A stretch of DNA of 64,000 nt from Piliocolobus tephrosceles (taxonomy: Eukaryota; Chordata; Mammalia; Primates; Cercopithecidae): contig NC_045441.1 of assembly GCF_002776525.5 (NCBI RefSeq), forward strand, positions 122,818,275 through 122,882,274, given 5' to 3'. The notes beneath the pieces are model-generated. The model saw only the letters and a list, made by a program, of their open reading frames with translations, ran no database searches and had not been told where the DNA came from. The stretch's first letter is position 1. Every line of letters starts with the position of its first letter. Of the stretch, positions 15,601 through 31,384 are shown in pieces. The position numbers were made by a program, and so were the translations under genes.

Positions 15601-16667
15601 AACAAAATGCTTGCATAATTTGTATGCTGCTTTTTATGTATTCTGAACATGTATTCGCCTTTTGGACTGCAATACACAAAATATGCTTATTCAGCATTTG
15701 ATGAAATATGTTTAGGTCCAGCCACAGGGCCATTTACATCTGATTTTGAAATCTGAATTGATAATGTAATTTGGTGTTAAAAATAACATAGGCATACCTG
15801 GGGGAAAATACAGTCTCTCCCTTTAATAACATGTATTCCTTTGAGTGTTGGCTATGCATTGTTTCTTTGTATGATTGGGAAAATTATTTTATCATTCCTC
15901 TTGCTCCACAGAAAACAGAAAGACACACACACAACCTCTTTCCTGTTTACTTTTTTCTGTTTCTGTTTTGCATTCTTTGTTACTGGGCCTTCTATATAAT
16001 ACCAAAGACTCTTCTTTGGTCATAATTGTCATTTGAACATTTGATATTAATATTGCCTACTGTGTTTTTAAAAAATGTGTCATACTGCAAGTGAAGTATT
16101 TTTCTTTTCATGGTCATGAGATCTTTTTTATTTCCCTTTTGTAGTTAAACAAAAATAAACCCCAAAATAAGCAATGATATTTTCTCAGGATTTTATTATT
16201 TAATAACTGAGAAAGGAAACTTCTTTGATTCAGCAAGATAAGTGAGAACAGCCAGCTAGAAAGGAGAAGAAAGGTGGAAGCATCTTAAAGGAAGTTTTAG
16301 TTTTGAACTACCTTAATTTCATTTTTTGGTAAGAGTAGTGGTTATGAACCTGGGAAGTGCTGGGTCTGACTTTCATGTTGCACTTGAAATAGTTGCTGGA
16401 ATGTTTGATGTTTTTATGTTGTTTTTACTAGTTGGGAAAGAATAGTAATTTTGACAATCATACTGTTTTTAAACTCGGTGAGCATTCTTCAAAGCCTATT
16501 TCTGTAAAATACCACACTGTAAATAGGTGAGAAAGTATTCAATAATGTCGAGAAGAAAAAAAAACTGTAATGCTAACAAGTTTCTACAATATCACTCTTT
16601 AGTGTAAGAATATGGAAGTATGTTACTTAATTGAACTCCGTAAATTCAGAATCTATACATTTAAAAA
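12601..16667. other. 4-kb unique AT-rich intronic block
   Basis: There is no Alu, L1 or DNA transposon that I can recognise. A short (GA)n is at 12699-12707. Open frames at 13163-13452 on both strands overlap each other and are chance. The stretch 15430-15780 has a non-repetitive texture rich in TAATTA and GCATAA-like words and is noted among the findings. Confidence 0.45.
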
Positions 16668-17060
16668 AATTTTTTTAAATTTTTATTGAGATACACATAT
16701 ATACATTCAAATGTATAAATCTGTACACATATTTTTACATATTTGTATATTTGTATGAATTTTTACATATGTATACACAAGTATAACCATGATACAAATC
16801 AAGATATAAGACATTGACATCGATCATTTTCAGTACCCTAGAAGACTTGCTTATGTTGACAGTCAATCTCCTTCCCTGAGAGATAACTATTATTGTGAAT
16901 TCTGTCCCTACAGATAGATTGGTTTTGCCTATGGTTTAACTTGATATAAATGGAATCATATAGTATGTATTCTGTGGTGCCTGACTTCTTTTGTGTGACA
17001 TGATGTCTATGTTAGTCATCCATAGACTAACATTGATTTCTTTATGTTAGTCATTGTGTC
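16668..17060 (-). mobile_element. L1 (L1ME/L1M-type) 3'-UTR fragment
   Basis: TTTTTATTGAGATACACATAT, ATAAATGGAATCATATAGTATG and CTGACTTCTTTTGTGTGACATGATG match the common reverse-complement 3' region of mammalian-wide L1s. Confidence 0.6.
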
Positions 17061-17532
17061 AGTATACTACTGAAATTAGCAATTATAAAATATAATATTC
17101 AATCATTATTTTGGAATAAAAGAACTTTTAGAATCCTATGGTCCTAAAAACTGTTCACAAATTAAACTTCTTCTAAACAATTTTCCAAGAAATCTTTGGA
17201 TTTCCTATCTTGTGGGTCCAAGGAGGTTCTCAGGGCAGTAAGAGATCTTGCAGTGGGGCAGTGTCCAGCAGGGCAGTGAGCCAGTGTAGCTGGAAGCCAC
17301 ATTCTCTCCGTGATGGACGTAGACTGTTTCCTACAGCGTTGGTAGTAAAAGCTAGGGAAGCAAAAATTAGTTGACATGTTTCCTAGACTTTGGGTTTTCT
17401 GATCAGTCAGTGAAGAGATAATTGGCAATTAACATGAATTGCTACTTTTATTAAATAAAAGGGATTTTTCTTAGAATTAAGATCCATCCTTTTTAAGGAA
17501 AGATAATTGGCAATTTAAAATCAACATTCTCT
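17061..17532. other. Unique DNA, nothing recognised
   Basis: An 88-codon minus-strand frame (17162-17428) has no recognisable motif or splice support. The direct repeat GATAATTGGCAATT occurs at 17415-17429 and again at 17503-17517, unexplained. Confidence 0.35.
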
Positions 17533-17660
17533 TTTTTTTTTCTTAACAGATAGGATGTTGCTGTGTTGCCCAGGCTGGAGTGCAGTGGCTGTTCAGAGGT
17601 GCAATAATAGCACTCTGCAGAATGCCTGGGCTCAAGCGATCCTCCCACCATAGCCTCCAT
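17533..17660 (-). mobile_element. Alu-like monomer (FLAM type)
   Basis: Only one monomer is present: GTTGCCCAGGCTGGAGTGCAGTGG followed by GGGCTCAAGCGATCCTCCCACC. The T-rich flank is on the left. High divergence suggests a fossil Alu monomer or truncated AluJ. Confidence 0.7.
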
Positions 17661-18087
17661 ACGCAGCTTAAGTCAGTGTTCCTAAACCAACATTAATATG
17701 TAGGCTAGTTTTTGGGGACAGTAAATTCAGTCAAAGAGGGAGGAGAGAAGCTTGACATGAGGGATTAGCCAGGAGCCAGATGCAGAATTATCACAGGAAA
17801 CCATGATCAGGTGTGGACCCAATTGAGAGACCCTAACATAGTTGTAGTGAGTTGGGAATTTACTTTTATTGATCGTAAATCACATGGTTCTGGTCCCTAG
17901 CAGGCAGTCACTAAAAATGTTTTGAGTAAATGAGCAAATTAACTGAAGGTAAAAGTGGTGGGGGTAGTTTTAAATGTGTAAGGCAAACTGGATGGATATT
18001 GAATATTCTTTTAGTATGTCTGTGGAACCTTTCATTGTAATTCTTGAATATTAAAAGATACTTTTTTAACCTCTTTATACTGTCCTG

Positions 18088-18149
18088 AGCACATATATAC
18101 ATACATACATGTACACACATACATATACATACATATAAACACACACACT
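18088..18149. repeat. Compound (CATA)n/(CA)n microsatellite
   Basis: Interrupted ATACATACATAC, TACACACATAC and ACACACACAC units occur in a row. The cysteine/valine-rich 77-codon minus frame across it is a translation of the repeat. Confidence 0.85.
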
Positions 18150-18829
18150 CATTGCCTTCACTTTAGCTAGTTGATTATTAGAATATATTTTATACAGTCA
18201 CATTTGTTCCAGCCACTTTTTTTTTCAAGTTTTTGTACATCGGCAGCCTCTCCTGGTGGCTGCTAGTATCAGTGTCACCTGCAGTGCTTTGCCAACCACC
18301 TGAAGCTCTCTTACTCTGTCCAGTGTGCTGAGGGTGCTGGCATCCATCAGTATCTTTTTTTGCATATTCTATTTAGTTTTGCTTTTTGCATCTGTGAAAA
18401 ATGGTAGAACATCTTCTCAATGTAAGAGTGGAAATAAGAATAGTAAAGAAAACTGTACAAAAATAGGCCACTAAATTCATTCTTTAGCATGAAATTATAA
18501 ATGCTGAACAGGGTTGACAGAGGTGCATCAATGCTCAGAAATGCATCTAAGTGAATCTACAGTTCTTTCTTTCTTTGAAGCTTTTAAGAAAATTGATATG
18601 AGGATTTCATGAAGATTAAAAATAAACCAACATCCTTCTCTGAATGTTGGAAGTCTGTCTGCTTTATAAGCCTCAACTCATTACATTTTCTTTTTTACAT
18701 ATTTTTGATTGACATGTTGATTTTAATAATGCAACTTCAACATTCAGTGGGAGTTGACAGTATTTAAACTGAATTTTGGGGCAAAATTCTTCAATATAGT
18801 CATATTTTTCTGTTATTTTTAATTCATTC
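18150..18829. other. Unique DNA, nothing recognised
   Basis: The slightly GC-richer stretch 18240-18350 has no open frame with splice signals and no known repeat. Confidence 0.35.
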
Positions 18830-18930
18830 TTTTTTTTCCAGCAAATACTCACTGAGTGCTTACTATGTGCCAGACACTGTCCTTGGCTTTGTGGAGACTG
18901 TGTTCCTAACGAGGGTATTGTGGTAATTTG
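18830..18930 (-). mobile_element. L2 LINE 3'-end fragment
   Basis: AATACTCACTGAGTGCTTACTATGTGCCAGACACTGTCCTTGG is a clear reverse-complement L2 terminus. Confidence 0.7.
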
Positions 18931-19099
18931 AGAATAACAGAAAATCTATGACAAAGGAGCCCTTCATTCCACTAGTGCTAAATTTCTTCCGGTTTCCTTT
19001 TTTAAGCTTAGAAGATTATCTGTTGCAGAGGCACATCTCTTTTCATCTATTTCTTTTTCAGAGGTAGTTTCACCTCTGGTCTTCATCCCACTTCCCTCC

Positions 19100-19775
19100 A
19101 TCCCCTTTGGGATCCAGACCAAAAAATCTTGAAGTTCCACTTAGAAGACCCTTGTCCCTCTTACCCCACACATCTGATGTTGCTAATTTCTACCAGTCCT
19201 ACTTTATAAATATGTCTCAAATTTATCCAATCCCCCCTTCGATACTTGTTGCCATCGCTTCAGTCGCTCAGTTTCCTAATTGGTTTCTGCTGCTCCAAAC
19301 CTAAATTTCTTTAATCCATCTTCTACACTTCTTCTAGAGTGATCCATGTCATTCCCCTCCTTCTTTGTGTTTTCCTGTCCCCAGCCCTTGAAGTGGAACT
19401 CCTTGTTGTAGAATAGAAGGCCTGACTTTCTGACGTTATGCACACTGCTCTCAGGCCCCCCTTGTACACTTCAAAGGCACAAACCCTTTCTTTTTCCAGG
19501 TCTGTCATGCTATTTTCAAAATTTTTTTCTTTCTACAAAAAGGCATCTACCAACACTGACCTTTGACCTCCTTCATTATCTGAAAGACATTTTATCCTTC
19601 AAGAATTAGCTCATGTATCCCCTTTTCTTCCAACTTTTTCCTGGGCCTACTCCTACCCACCCTTGCATAATGTAAGTGGATCATTGTCTGCTTTTTAAAA
19701 ATTATTGTGATTTTGCTATATTTTTATTATAGCACTGAGCACATTGGAGATGACTCAAGATAGAACACAGGTGTT
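19100..19775 (+). mobile_element. Probable L2 LINE fragment
   Basis: A pyrimidine-rich series (GATCCATGTCATTCCCC, CTCAGGCCCCCCTTGTAC, TAGCACTGAGCACATTGGAG) runs in the order expected of the L2 ORF2 end and 3' UTR. It is very diverged. Confidence 0.45.
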
Positions 19776-19781
19776 ATTTGG

Positions 19782-20165
19782 TGTATTAGTCAGGGTTCTC
19801 TAGAACCTCACATGATCGCAAGGTCCCACAGTAGACCGTCTGCAGGCTGAGGAGCATGAAAAGTCAGTTCAAGTTTCAAAACTGAAGAACTTAGAGTCCA
19901 ATGTTTGAGGGCAGGAAGTATCTAGCATGGGAGAAAGATGTAGGCTGGAAGGCTAGGTCACTCTCTTTTCACGTTTTTCTGCCTGCTTTATTCTAGCCAT
20001 GCTGGCAGCTGATTAGAATGTGCCCACCCAAATTAAGAGTGGGTCTGCCTTTCCCAGTCCACTGACTCAGATGTTAATCTTTGGTAACACCCTCACAGAC
20101 ACACGCAGAATCAATACTTTGTATCTTTCAATCCAGTCACATTGACACTCACTATTAACCATTCC
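19782..20165 (-). mobile_element. MLT2A-type ERVL LTR
   Basis: The LTR starts TGTATTAGTCAGGGTTCTCTAG and contains AGATGTAGGCTGGAAGGCTAG, TTTTTCTGCCTGC, GTGCCCACCCAAATTAAG, GGTAACACCCTCACAGACAC and a CACTATTAACC end. These are reverse-complement landmarks of MLT2 LTRs. About 60 bases near the left end are missing relative to the usual layout. Confidence 0.8.
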
Positions 20166-21065
20166 AAGTCCACCCCTTGTCAACTTGAACCCATATACAT
20201 CTCCTGAGATCATGTATAATGTTAAAGACAATAATAAGGTCATTATGCCTAACATAATACAACTGTCCTTTGTACAACCAGAAACACACCAATCCTCAAC
20301 CCAAATGCTATTACATGAAGTTAACAATACTTAAATGCTGATATGAAGTCGATAAATCTTATGTCACTTAATGAAGGAAAAAGGAAATGAAATGAAGCAA
20401 TTTTCTTAATGCAAGTGTATACATACACAAACATGTTTTTAACAAAAGAAGGAGGAAATGCTCATTGTAATTACCGTCCTTATTTCTGCAACCGGTCACG
20501 TGGTCATAGCTGTTGTTGATCATAGGTATTGATGACTACTTCCTCTACTGATCATTTTCCTTTCCCCAGTGTACAGTTGCCATGGTAGAAGGCCAGAGGT
20601 CTCCTTGGGGAAGGATGGGAGAAAGATTCACTGCATAAATTGTCAGTAATGCAGTGGGCTCCTTCCTCGAGGGGACCTGGCCTCGCCTTCATTCAAGGAG
20701 TTCAGGGTCTGTAAACTGGCTCAAGTCTGACAATTGATTGAGCGGCTGTGATTCCTGTTTTTATAATTCAAATTAGTTTTTTGTCTATTTGACCTAGAAG
20801 TTTTCTGTTTATATAAATAAAGTAGGAATGCAGTAAGCTTCCTGTCAATTTCACTTCTAGGAACACTGTGATTAATTGGCCAATGCCAGAGCTCTACAGT
20901 AGTCAGACTATTCTGATTGCTGCTCTGCCCCTGCTGTCCATTACTGTAGCTATGCCTTCTTTGCCTTTGATGGTTGATTGCCGTCACTTGGCCCCTGCCA
21001 TCTCGGGATGCAATTATTCCCATTGTATTTACATTTTGTAGTTGAGTGACTGTGGTTCCCATGGT
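20166..21065 (-). mobile_element. ERVL internal-region remnant
   Basis: The segment directly abuts the MLT2 LTR on the side where the internal sequence of a minus-strand provirus should lie. Reverse-complement reading shows a segment like the ERVL internal region (gag to protease part) with stops and deletions. A 113-codon frame survives at 20721-21062, rich in Arg, Asn and Gln, with a W-P-I-N-H and P-R-S-E-I-D-R-K string. No second LTR is seen, so the provirus is truncated. It is an old endogenous copy, non-functional by its breaks. Confidence 0.6.
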
Positions 21066-21124
21066 TAGATCTATTATAACTTTATTACTATGATTATGAT
21101 GTTTACTTAAATATGTAAAGTATA

Positions 21125-21345
21125 TAATAGCATTAATAGCTAACAGTTAAATACAGTTTGCAAAATACTTGAAAATACATTGTCTTTTTTGGTCCTCATA
21201 CCAACCCTAAGAAATAGTTCGAAGTAGACATATTATTTCTGTTTTATAGTTGAGGCTTGGACAGTTTCTTGTTTAAAGTAACATGGTATTAGAGGCAAAA
21301 CTTAAAAATCTGTGAATCTGATTATAAATCCTGTGTTTTCTGCAC
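21125..21345 (-). mobile_element. MIR SINE
   Basis: GGTCCTCATACCAACCCTAAG, TATTTCTGTTTTATAGTTGAGG and AAAGTAACATGGTATTAG follow MIR order in reverse orientation. Confidence 0.7.
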
Positions 21346-21584
21346 TTTGTTGGATCTGGATCCTGGGCCTGAAGAGAGCCATTCCCAGGTACTCCATGGG
21401 ATGTACCACAAGGTGATTCAGGGATCCAGGCCACCTTCATTTGGTGGCCCCCCTCATGCCTAGGCCCTCAGAGTCTTTTCTTTTAGTAAGTGCATGAGAA
21501 AGACGGGACTGTAGAACTCTCTTTTAAGCATCATTTCCTTTATTTTTCTGTATTCTTCCTGTAGTGCAAACTAGTTAAAGTTTT

Positions 21585-21604
21585 GTGAGCCACAGTGCTC
21601 GGCC
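21585..21604 (-). mobile_element. 20-base Alu 5'-end scrap
   Basis: TGTGAGCCACAGTGCTCGGCC corresponds to the reversed first 20 bases of an Alu but no more of the element adjoins. It may be coincidence. Confidence 0.25.
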
Positions 21605-21608
21605 ATAG

Positions 21609-22245
<637 letters not shown>

Positions 22246-23329
22246 CAATGTGACTTTTTCATGGAAATTAAAGTCATATAGTTCTCACTGTCAGAACCAG
22301 GATATCAAGAACAGACAACTGGTTGTTAGGAAACCACACACAGTTCATGGTTCAGGTGTTGTGCTCCTGTGTGCCTTTGGACCATTGCCCCCTAAAATAG
22401 ATTTGCATCCAGTGTTTCTTCTTGGAGTTGCTTTTGATATCCAAATAGACAAATTACAAATATGCACTTCCAAATATATTTTGTGGTAAAGTTATTTAAA
22501 GAGGACTAGTTTTTACTTAGGTCATTGTAAAGATGAGGATGAAGCAGAGAAAGAAGGTATTTTGTTTTGCAATCTTTATTGCTTTATGTTAGCTGACAGA
22601 CTGCCTGTGTTTGATTAAAAATGATAGTCTGTAAACTTCTTAAGTTAGGCCATTAATTTCCCATGACAGCACATGAAGCTTCTCCTCTCCTCCCCTCCCC
22701 AAACCCAAGCACACATATCAGAGGAGCCTTCTATGTGAGACATTTGTTTAACGTTGCCTGTCAGAAAAGGTGCTACAACAAGTCAGTCAGGTTTGGAGTT
22801 TGCAAACATACTTCCACCTTATTGAACATCACAAAGGCTGTCAAAAATTTCATGTCCTTATATTTTTTCTTCTCTCCAGAAGAAAAACCATTACAGATGT
22901 AAATGTTAGAGAAATTTTGTCATACGCTTTGGAGCTTCTGCAGGAAGTATTTTTCATAGTTTGGAAAAGAGGAAGGAGGCCTCTGCTGACAGACACATTT
23001 GCAATCTTTCCAATATTTTGTGTGAACTTTATAGTTTACTACACTACAAGAGGCTAGATATTTTTTCTTCTAAATATTATATCTCATGTTGGTTTTTTTT
23101 TCCTGCTTTCTCTGAAAATGAAAGTGTAAGCTTTTTCAAATGACCTTGATATTTCCACAATTTCTGTTTATTTTTCCTTTTAGTTTCTTCCCAGTCTTCT
23201 AGATGCTTTCCACCAAACCCACTTCTGGGAATTATCCACATGTGTGCTTACTTGGGAGTTGGATGAAATATATGTATGTGTGGTATGCATATTTCAGATA
23301 TTATTTTATTTGATGGATGTTGAATAACT
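22246..23329. other. Unique DNA with one weak exon-like stretch
   Basis: No repeat was named. A pyrimidine tract ending CTCTCCAG at 22880 precedes a frame open to 23057, but no good donor follows (see findings). C-rich CTCCTCTCCTCCCCTCCCC lies at 22682-22700. Confidence 0.4.
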
Positions 23330-24000
23330 ACTAAGAGAGAAACCAGTTGCTCTTCAAAATGTAATTAACAACACCAGCCCTGGAGAAGTTTACGTTTGGT
23401 TGTGACAAAGCTAGTAGCATGCCCTCTGCAAAGAAGAGAAGGGGAAGATGGATGCATTTCTAATGCAATCAGGAAACCCCTCTATAATTTAAATGTATTA
23501 GCATATTCTAAGAAACCCAGGTATTTAAATGTTCCTAAGACAGCTCAAAGCCTTTCCCAAACAAGCATGATTAAATTACTTGGAACACATTGAAACAGCA
23601 CACATGGCCCTTAATGGATCAGCATTATCAATATGCGTTTTCATGGCCAACTCCAGGAAACCCATCTCTGAAGCCATAAGGAGTCAGATTACTGATGCAA
23701 TCCTAATGATTTTGCTTGCATTGCTCACATCCAGTTTGCCACGAAGTGTTTGACGGCATGCAAACACTGAATTTCACAAACATTAATGCCATTTTCTACT
23801 TGTCCCTAGAAATAGTAATTAGCATACATCTTGAATCCTTTTATTTTGGATTATATAAAAGAAAGCAAAAGTTTTCAAATATTCTGAAGTCTGGGCATGT
23901 TAGGATAATATGACATGGAACTAATTATCTAAGGGTGCATTCTGGGTCATTTGAAATTTGCATATGTATTGCAAAGGTCACAATCAACTCAAATAAATAA
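23330..24000. promoter_or_regulatory. Candidate conserved non-coding element (inference)
   Basis: It is a 670-base non-repetitive block with many developmental transcription-factor-like words: GTAATTAAC, TAATTAGCAT, ATTTGCATATG (POU octamer-like), GATGCAATCC, AAAGGTCAC (nuclear-receptor half-site) and ATTAGCATATT. There is no long open frame with splice sites. Regulatory function is inferred from texture only; conservation cannot be seen here. Confidence 0.25.
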
Positions 24001-24004
24001 TAAG

Positions 24005-24270
24005 AGGAGCTACAATGATTGAGCCTTAGTGATGAGCTCAGCTATGTTATAAACAGTTTGCATGTATTATCTAATTTAGTATTACTAGCAACTCTATGAA
24101 GTAGGAAATAGCATCACCCCCATTTTGTAGCTAAGGAACCTGAGGCATGCATGGAGAGATGAAGTAGCTTGACCAAGATCAAGCGATTGTAAATAGGGGG
24201 CTAGGATCAAGCCTATACAGAAGGACCCTAGAGCCCCAGCTCGTACCTTTTACTCTATGCCTCAGGTGTG
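24005..24270 (-). mobile_element. MIR SINE, near full length
   Basis: TTATCTAATTTAGTATTACTAGC, CCATTTTGTAGCTAAGGAACC and CAAGATCAAGCGATTG follow MIR in reverse orientation. Confidence 0.75.
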
Positions 24271-24319
24271 TACCTCCATTTAAAACCCTTACCAGAGGAG
24301 GCTCTCAGGCTTGAGGACT

Positions 24320-24483
24320 CTTCCATAGTGGCTCTAATTAGGCTGTTTGACGCTGATAATCCAGTCAAAAAGTTTATCCACAGTCAAACAGAGTAGATAA
24401 TCCACTCTGATAATCCACAGTCAAACAGATAATCCAGTTCGACTCTGGATTATCAAACAGCCTAAGTAGAGCCATCATGGAAG
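24320..24483. repeat. Imperfect inverted repeat enclosing a cluster of TAATCC motifs
   Basis: Left arm 24320-24364 (from CTTCCATAGTGGCTC) pairs with right arm 24445-24483 (ending GAGCCATCATGGAAG). About 36 of 39 aligned bases match, with a 6-base insert in the left arm. GATAATCCA occurs at 24355, 24396, 24409 and 24428, inverted at 24446-24454, plus a degenerate copy at 24372. A 19-base unit (TAATCCACAGTCAAACAGA) is repeated at 24374-24392 and 24411-24429 with one mismatch. No known transposon matches in my memory. The TAATCC core is the classical K50 homeodomain (OTX/PITX/CRX) word. Confidence 0.9.
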
Positions 24484-24537
24484 ATGTCTGGTTCATAAAC
24501 AGTTCTCCTGTTAGGTTGAAATACATGATTTTTCTTT

Positions 24538-24555
24538 AAAAAAAAAAAAAAAAAA
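24538..24555. repeat. A-rich run
   Basis: About 17-18 consecutive A follow TTTCTTTA. No recognisable retrocopy is attached upstream. Confidence 0.8.
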
Positions 24556-28652
<4,097 letters not shown>

Positions 28653-30959
28653 ATAACTCAAACTCTAGAAGGCAGGTGCGACTTGGTAGATTGATTCTCA
28701 TTATTGGCTTAGAAATAAACGGGAAACCTGGTTGATTTTCTTTTCCAAGTAATTCGGCTGTGATGTGGATGGTTTATAACTGCCTTTCTCCCCGTGACAC
28801 TAACAGTAAATATTTTCCATGTAGATGAAAAGCTACCAGTATACGTATTAATACTTATAATAGAAGGATACACATTTAAAAAGATTTACATGTGAAAAAA
28901 TATGAACTGTTATTACTTTCACATGCAGCCTAGACATATAGTATCTTTGAATGAATGTAAGTGGGAGTTGGAGGAGAGATTTTAATTTGAAAGCGAAATA
29001 CTGGTAAAATACAGTTTGTTGTTGTTATTCTTCAAGAAATAGAAGTGATTTAATTTTCTTTAGCATAATGTAGAGATTATATTGCTTTATTTACTAAACA
29101 CAGCGATTGTTTTGTTTTTTTAAAAAAAAACAAACAAACAACCAAACCTCAGTTCCATAAAAGCCACTTAGCAGAGGGAAGGAGTGAAGACCGGAGTTTC
29201 CCCCTTGCCCAGTGGCAAAGGGCAGCCATAGAAAGAAGAAAGACAAAGACAGACCAGGGTCCAAAGAGGAGTGATGGGGGAGGGGCAAGACAGAGTCCTG
29301 GTTCGAGAAGGAGACTTGGAGAGAAATGGAGATTGTAGGGTGGCTGGGAAGGGAGAAGCAGCCACAGGTCAAAGGGCCTTAGGTGGCCCCCTTGACGTTT
29401 CCGCCTCTGAGCAAGCTGTCGGTTTTACTGTTTTGATGAATTTCAACTGTTTCTCCATTCCAAACCCGCCTCATCATCATCAGTTTTACTTACAGATAGG
29501 AAAATGAAAATAGCTTTAATGCTTTTGTGGCAATATCCTAAAAGCCTGCAGACTGCATACTATATTAAAGTAGACCCGTTTTGGACTTAAAATAATCAGC
29601 CTGCTTTTTCTTGTTTGAAAGAGTAAAAGTCTTTAGGACATAGGAAGAATTATAGGAATTTAAAACTATCAGTGACCTATTTTGGCAATGCTTACAATTT
29701 TTTAATTAGGTTAACTCCTAGGAAGAGAGCAACATCAGTAAATAAGTGAGATTGGGCCTTGAAGAATTTTGAAACCTGAGGTTATATGTTTGCATCTGTA
29801 ATAGAACAGTTGTATGTAATGTTTTTCTACATACTACATGGTGGGCCTGGGGGTGTCTTCTAATGAAACTTCAGAAAGGAAGAAGATCATTATTAATATT
29901 AATATGCTATATTAGTAAGTAGACACTATATTTTCAGATTCTCTATTACTTTGAATTGGTTTGGAATCTAAAACCAAAACTTAATTTTCACTAGCTTTTT
30001 TGCCCTAAAGGCCAATTGCCATGATAAAATGCTCTCAACGTATCTACCTAGAACTGTTGAGAATACTCACTGTACTAAGATACCCCTTTATTTGTAAAAC
30101 TGTGTTTCAAGAGTAATTTGTTAACATGTACAGGGCCTCTCTGTACTATTTTTGCACTATTTTGTGTTTGCACACAAATGCAGCAGTACATTTATCTTTC
30201 AGAAATTTCACTTCTCTCTGGCAAGTTGATAGGGTAAAAACCCTCTCTAATCTTTTTTTCTGTGGGTCTTCAGCTCTACAAATATCCCCTCATTCCTTGT
30301 AGACTGTCCAAAGCTCATGAAATACCTTTCCCTATATAGCTGAGTATTCTTTCCCTTGTAGCTCCAATTTCCTCCCTTTTGACAGATAAGAAAAAGTAAG
30401 CCTGATTTTGTGAACCTTTTTCCGAGTTGTCACTCTCTAAACAACTTTCCTGTTTCTGAACTGCACAGCAGAATTTGAAGTGAGCAAATTAGAGATATTG
30501 AGAATGGTGTACTCTCTGCCCATAGCTACCTTTTATGAGTGTGAGAACAGGAAAAGGGCAGGAGAGTGCACAGGGCAGCAGAGAATTCAGGGCTAGAGAA
30601 ATTCCGTTTCTGTTGGCCAAGGTGAATAGTACACAAGAAAGTCTAATTACAATTAAGAAACCTAGTCAGGAAAGGTAGGGATAGTCATGGAAGAAGTGTT
30701 TCCTCTAGAAATGTTTCCCCCTTTGGGACTAATAAAATAGGCTTTCTAATAGATGGAGTTTTGCCTTAATAAGAAATCGAGTAGTGCACTGGGTGGTCTC
30801 TGTCATTACAGCACCAGTTCTATGCATGTGTGAATTGGGGCTTATCCAAATCAATTCTGCATGAAAGAATATACCTTAGTAGGAATTTAAAGGAGGACCT
30901 TAAATTCATTAGTATTCTGAGAGCTGTGAGTGAAACTGTTTAGCCCTGAAAGCAGAAAT
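28653..30959. other. 2.3 kb unique DNA
   Basis: An A-run with CAAACAAACAAC is at 29121-29145. The stretch 29165-29400 is unusually purine- and G-rich for the window and is noted in the findings. Open frames on both strands at 29094-29507 reflect that composition. Confidence 0.4.
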
Positions 30960-31145
30960 ACAGTTGAGGTTCAGGTTTTAGAGTCAAACTAATCTTAAGT
31001 TCCGTTCTTGTTTTAGTCACTGAACTTCCCTAAGCCTCAGTTCCTTCATCTTTAAAATGGCAATAATATCATTAAGTTTTATGGGATTGTTAGGAGAAGA
31101 TGAGCCATTATACCTAAATTAATTAGAATTGTACTTGAAACACAG
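30960..31145 (+). mobile_element. MIR SINE
   Basis: CACTGAACTTCCCTAAGCCTCAGTTCCTTCATC then AAAATGGCAATAATATCATTAAG reads as MIR in sense orientation. Confidence 0.75.
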
Positions 31146-31384
31146 GTCTTGTTAAATGATATTTGTACAGGTGGTTGTTATAGAAACCGAAAATGGTTGG
31201 TTAAATGGATTAACACTTTTAGAGGATCTGAGGGGCCTTAGCATTTGGGGGTGTTGGTTATGGATAGAGCAAACTGAAGGGTATGGGAGCATTATCTGCT
31301 CCTTCCCTCTTATCTGAGTACTGGGCTCAGCAGTTCTCTTTCTTTCTTTTCCCTGTTGCTCAGGCGTCATTCATATTAAAGTAT

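Noticed and set aside
20721..21062. 113-codon minus-strand frame as a novel host gene
   Set aside because: It sits in the internal part of an ERVL remnant next to its LTR, so it is viral-relic sequence unless selection is shown.
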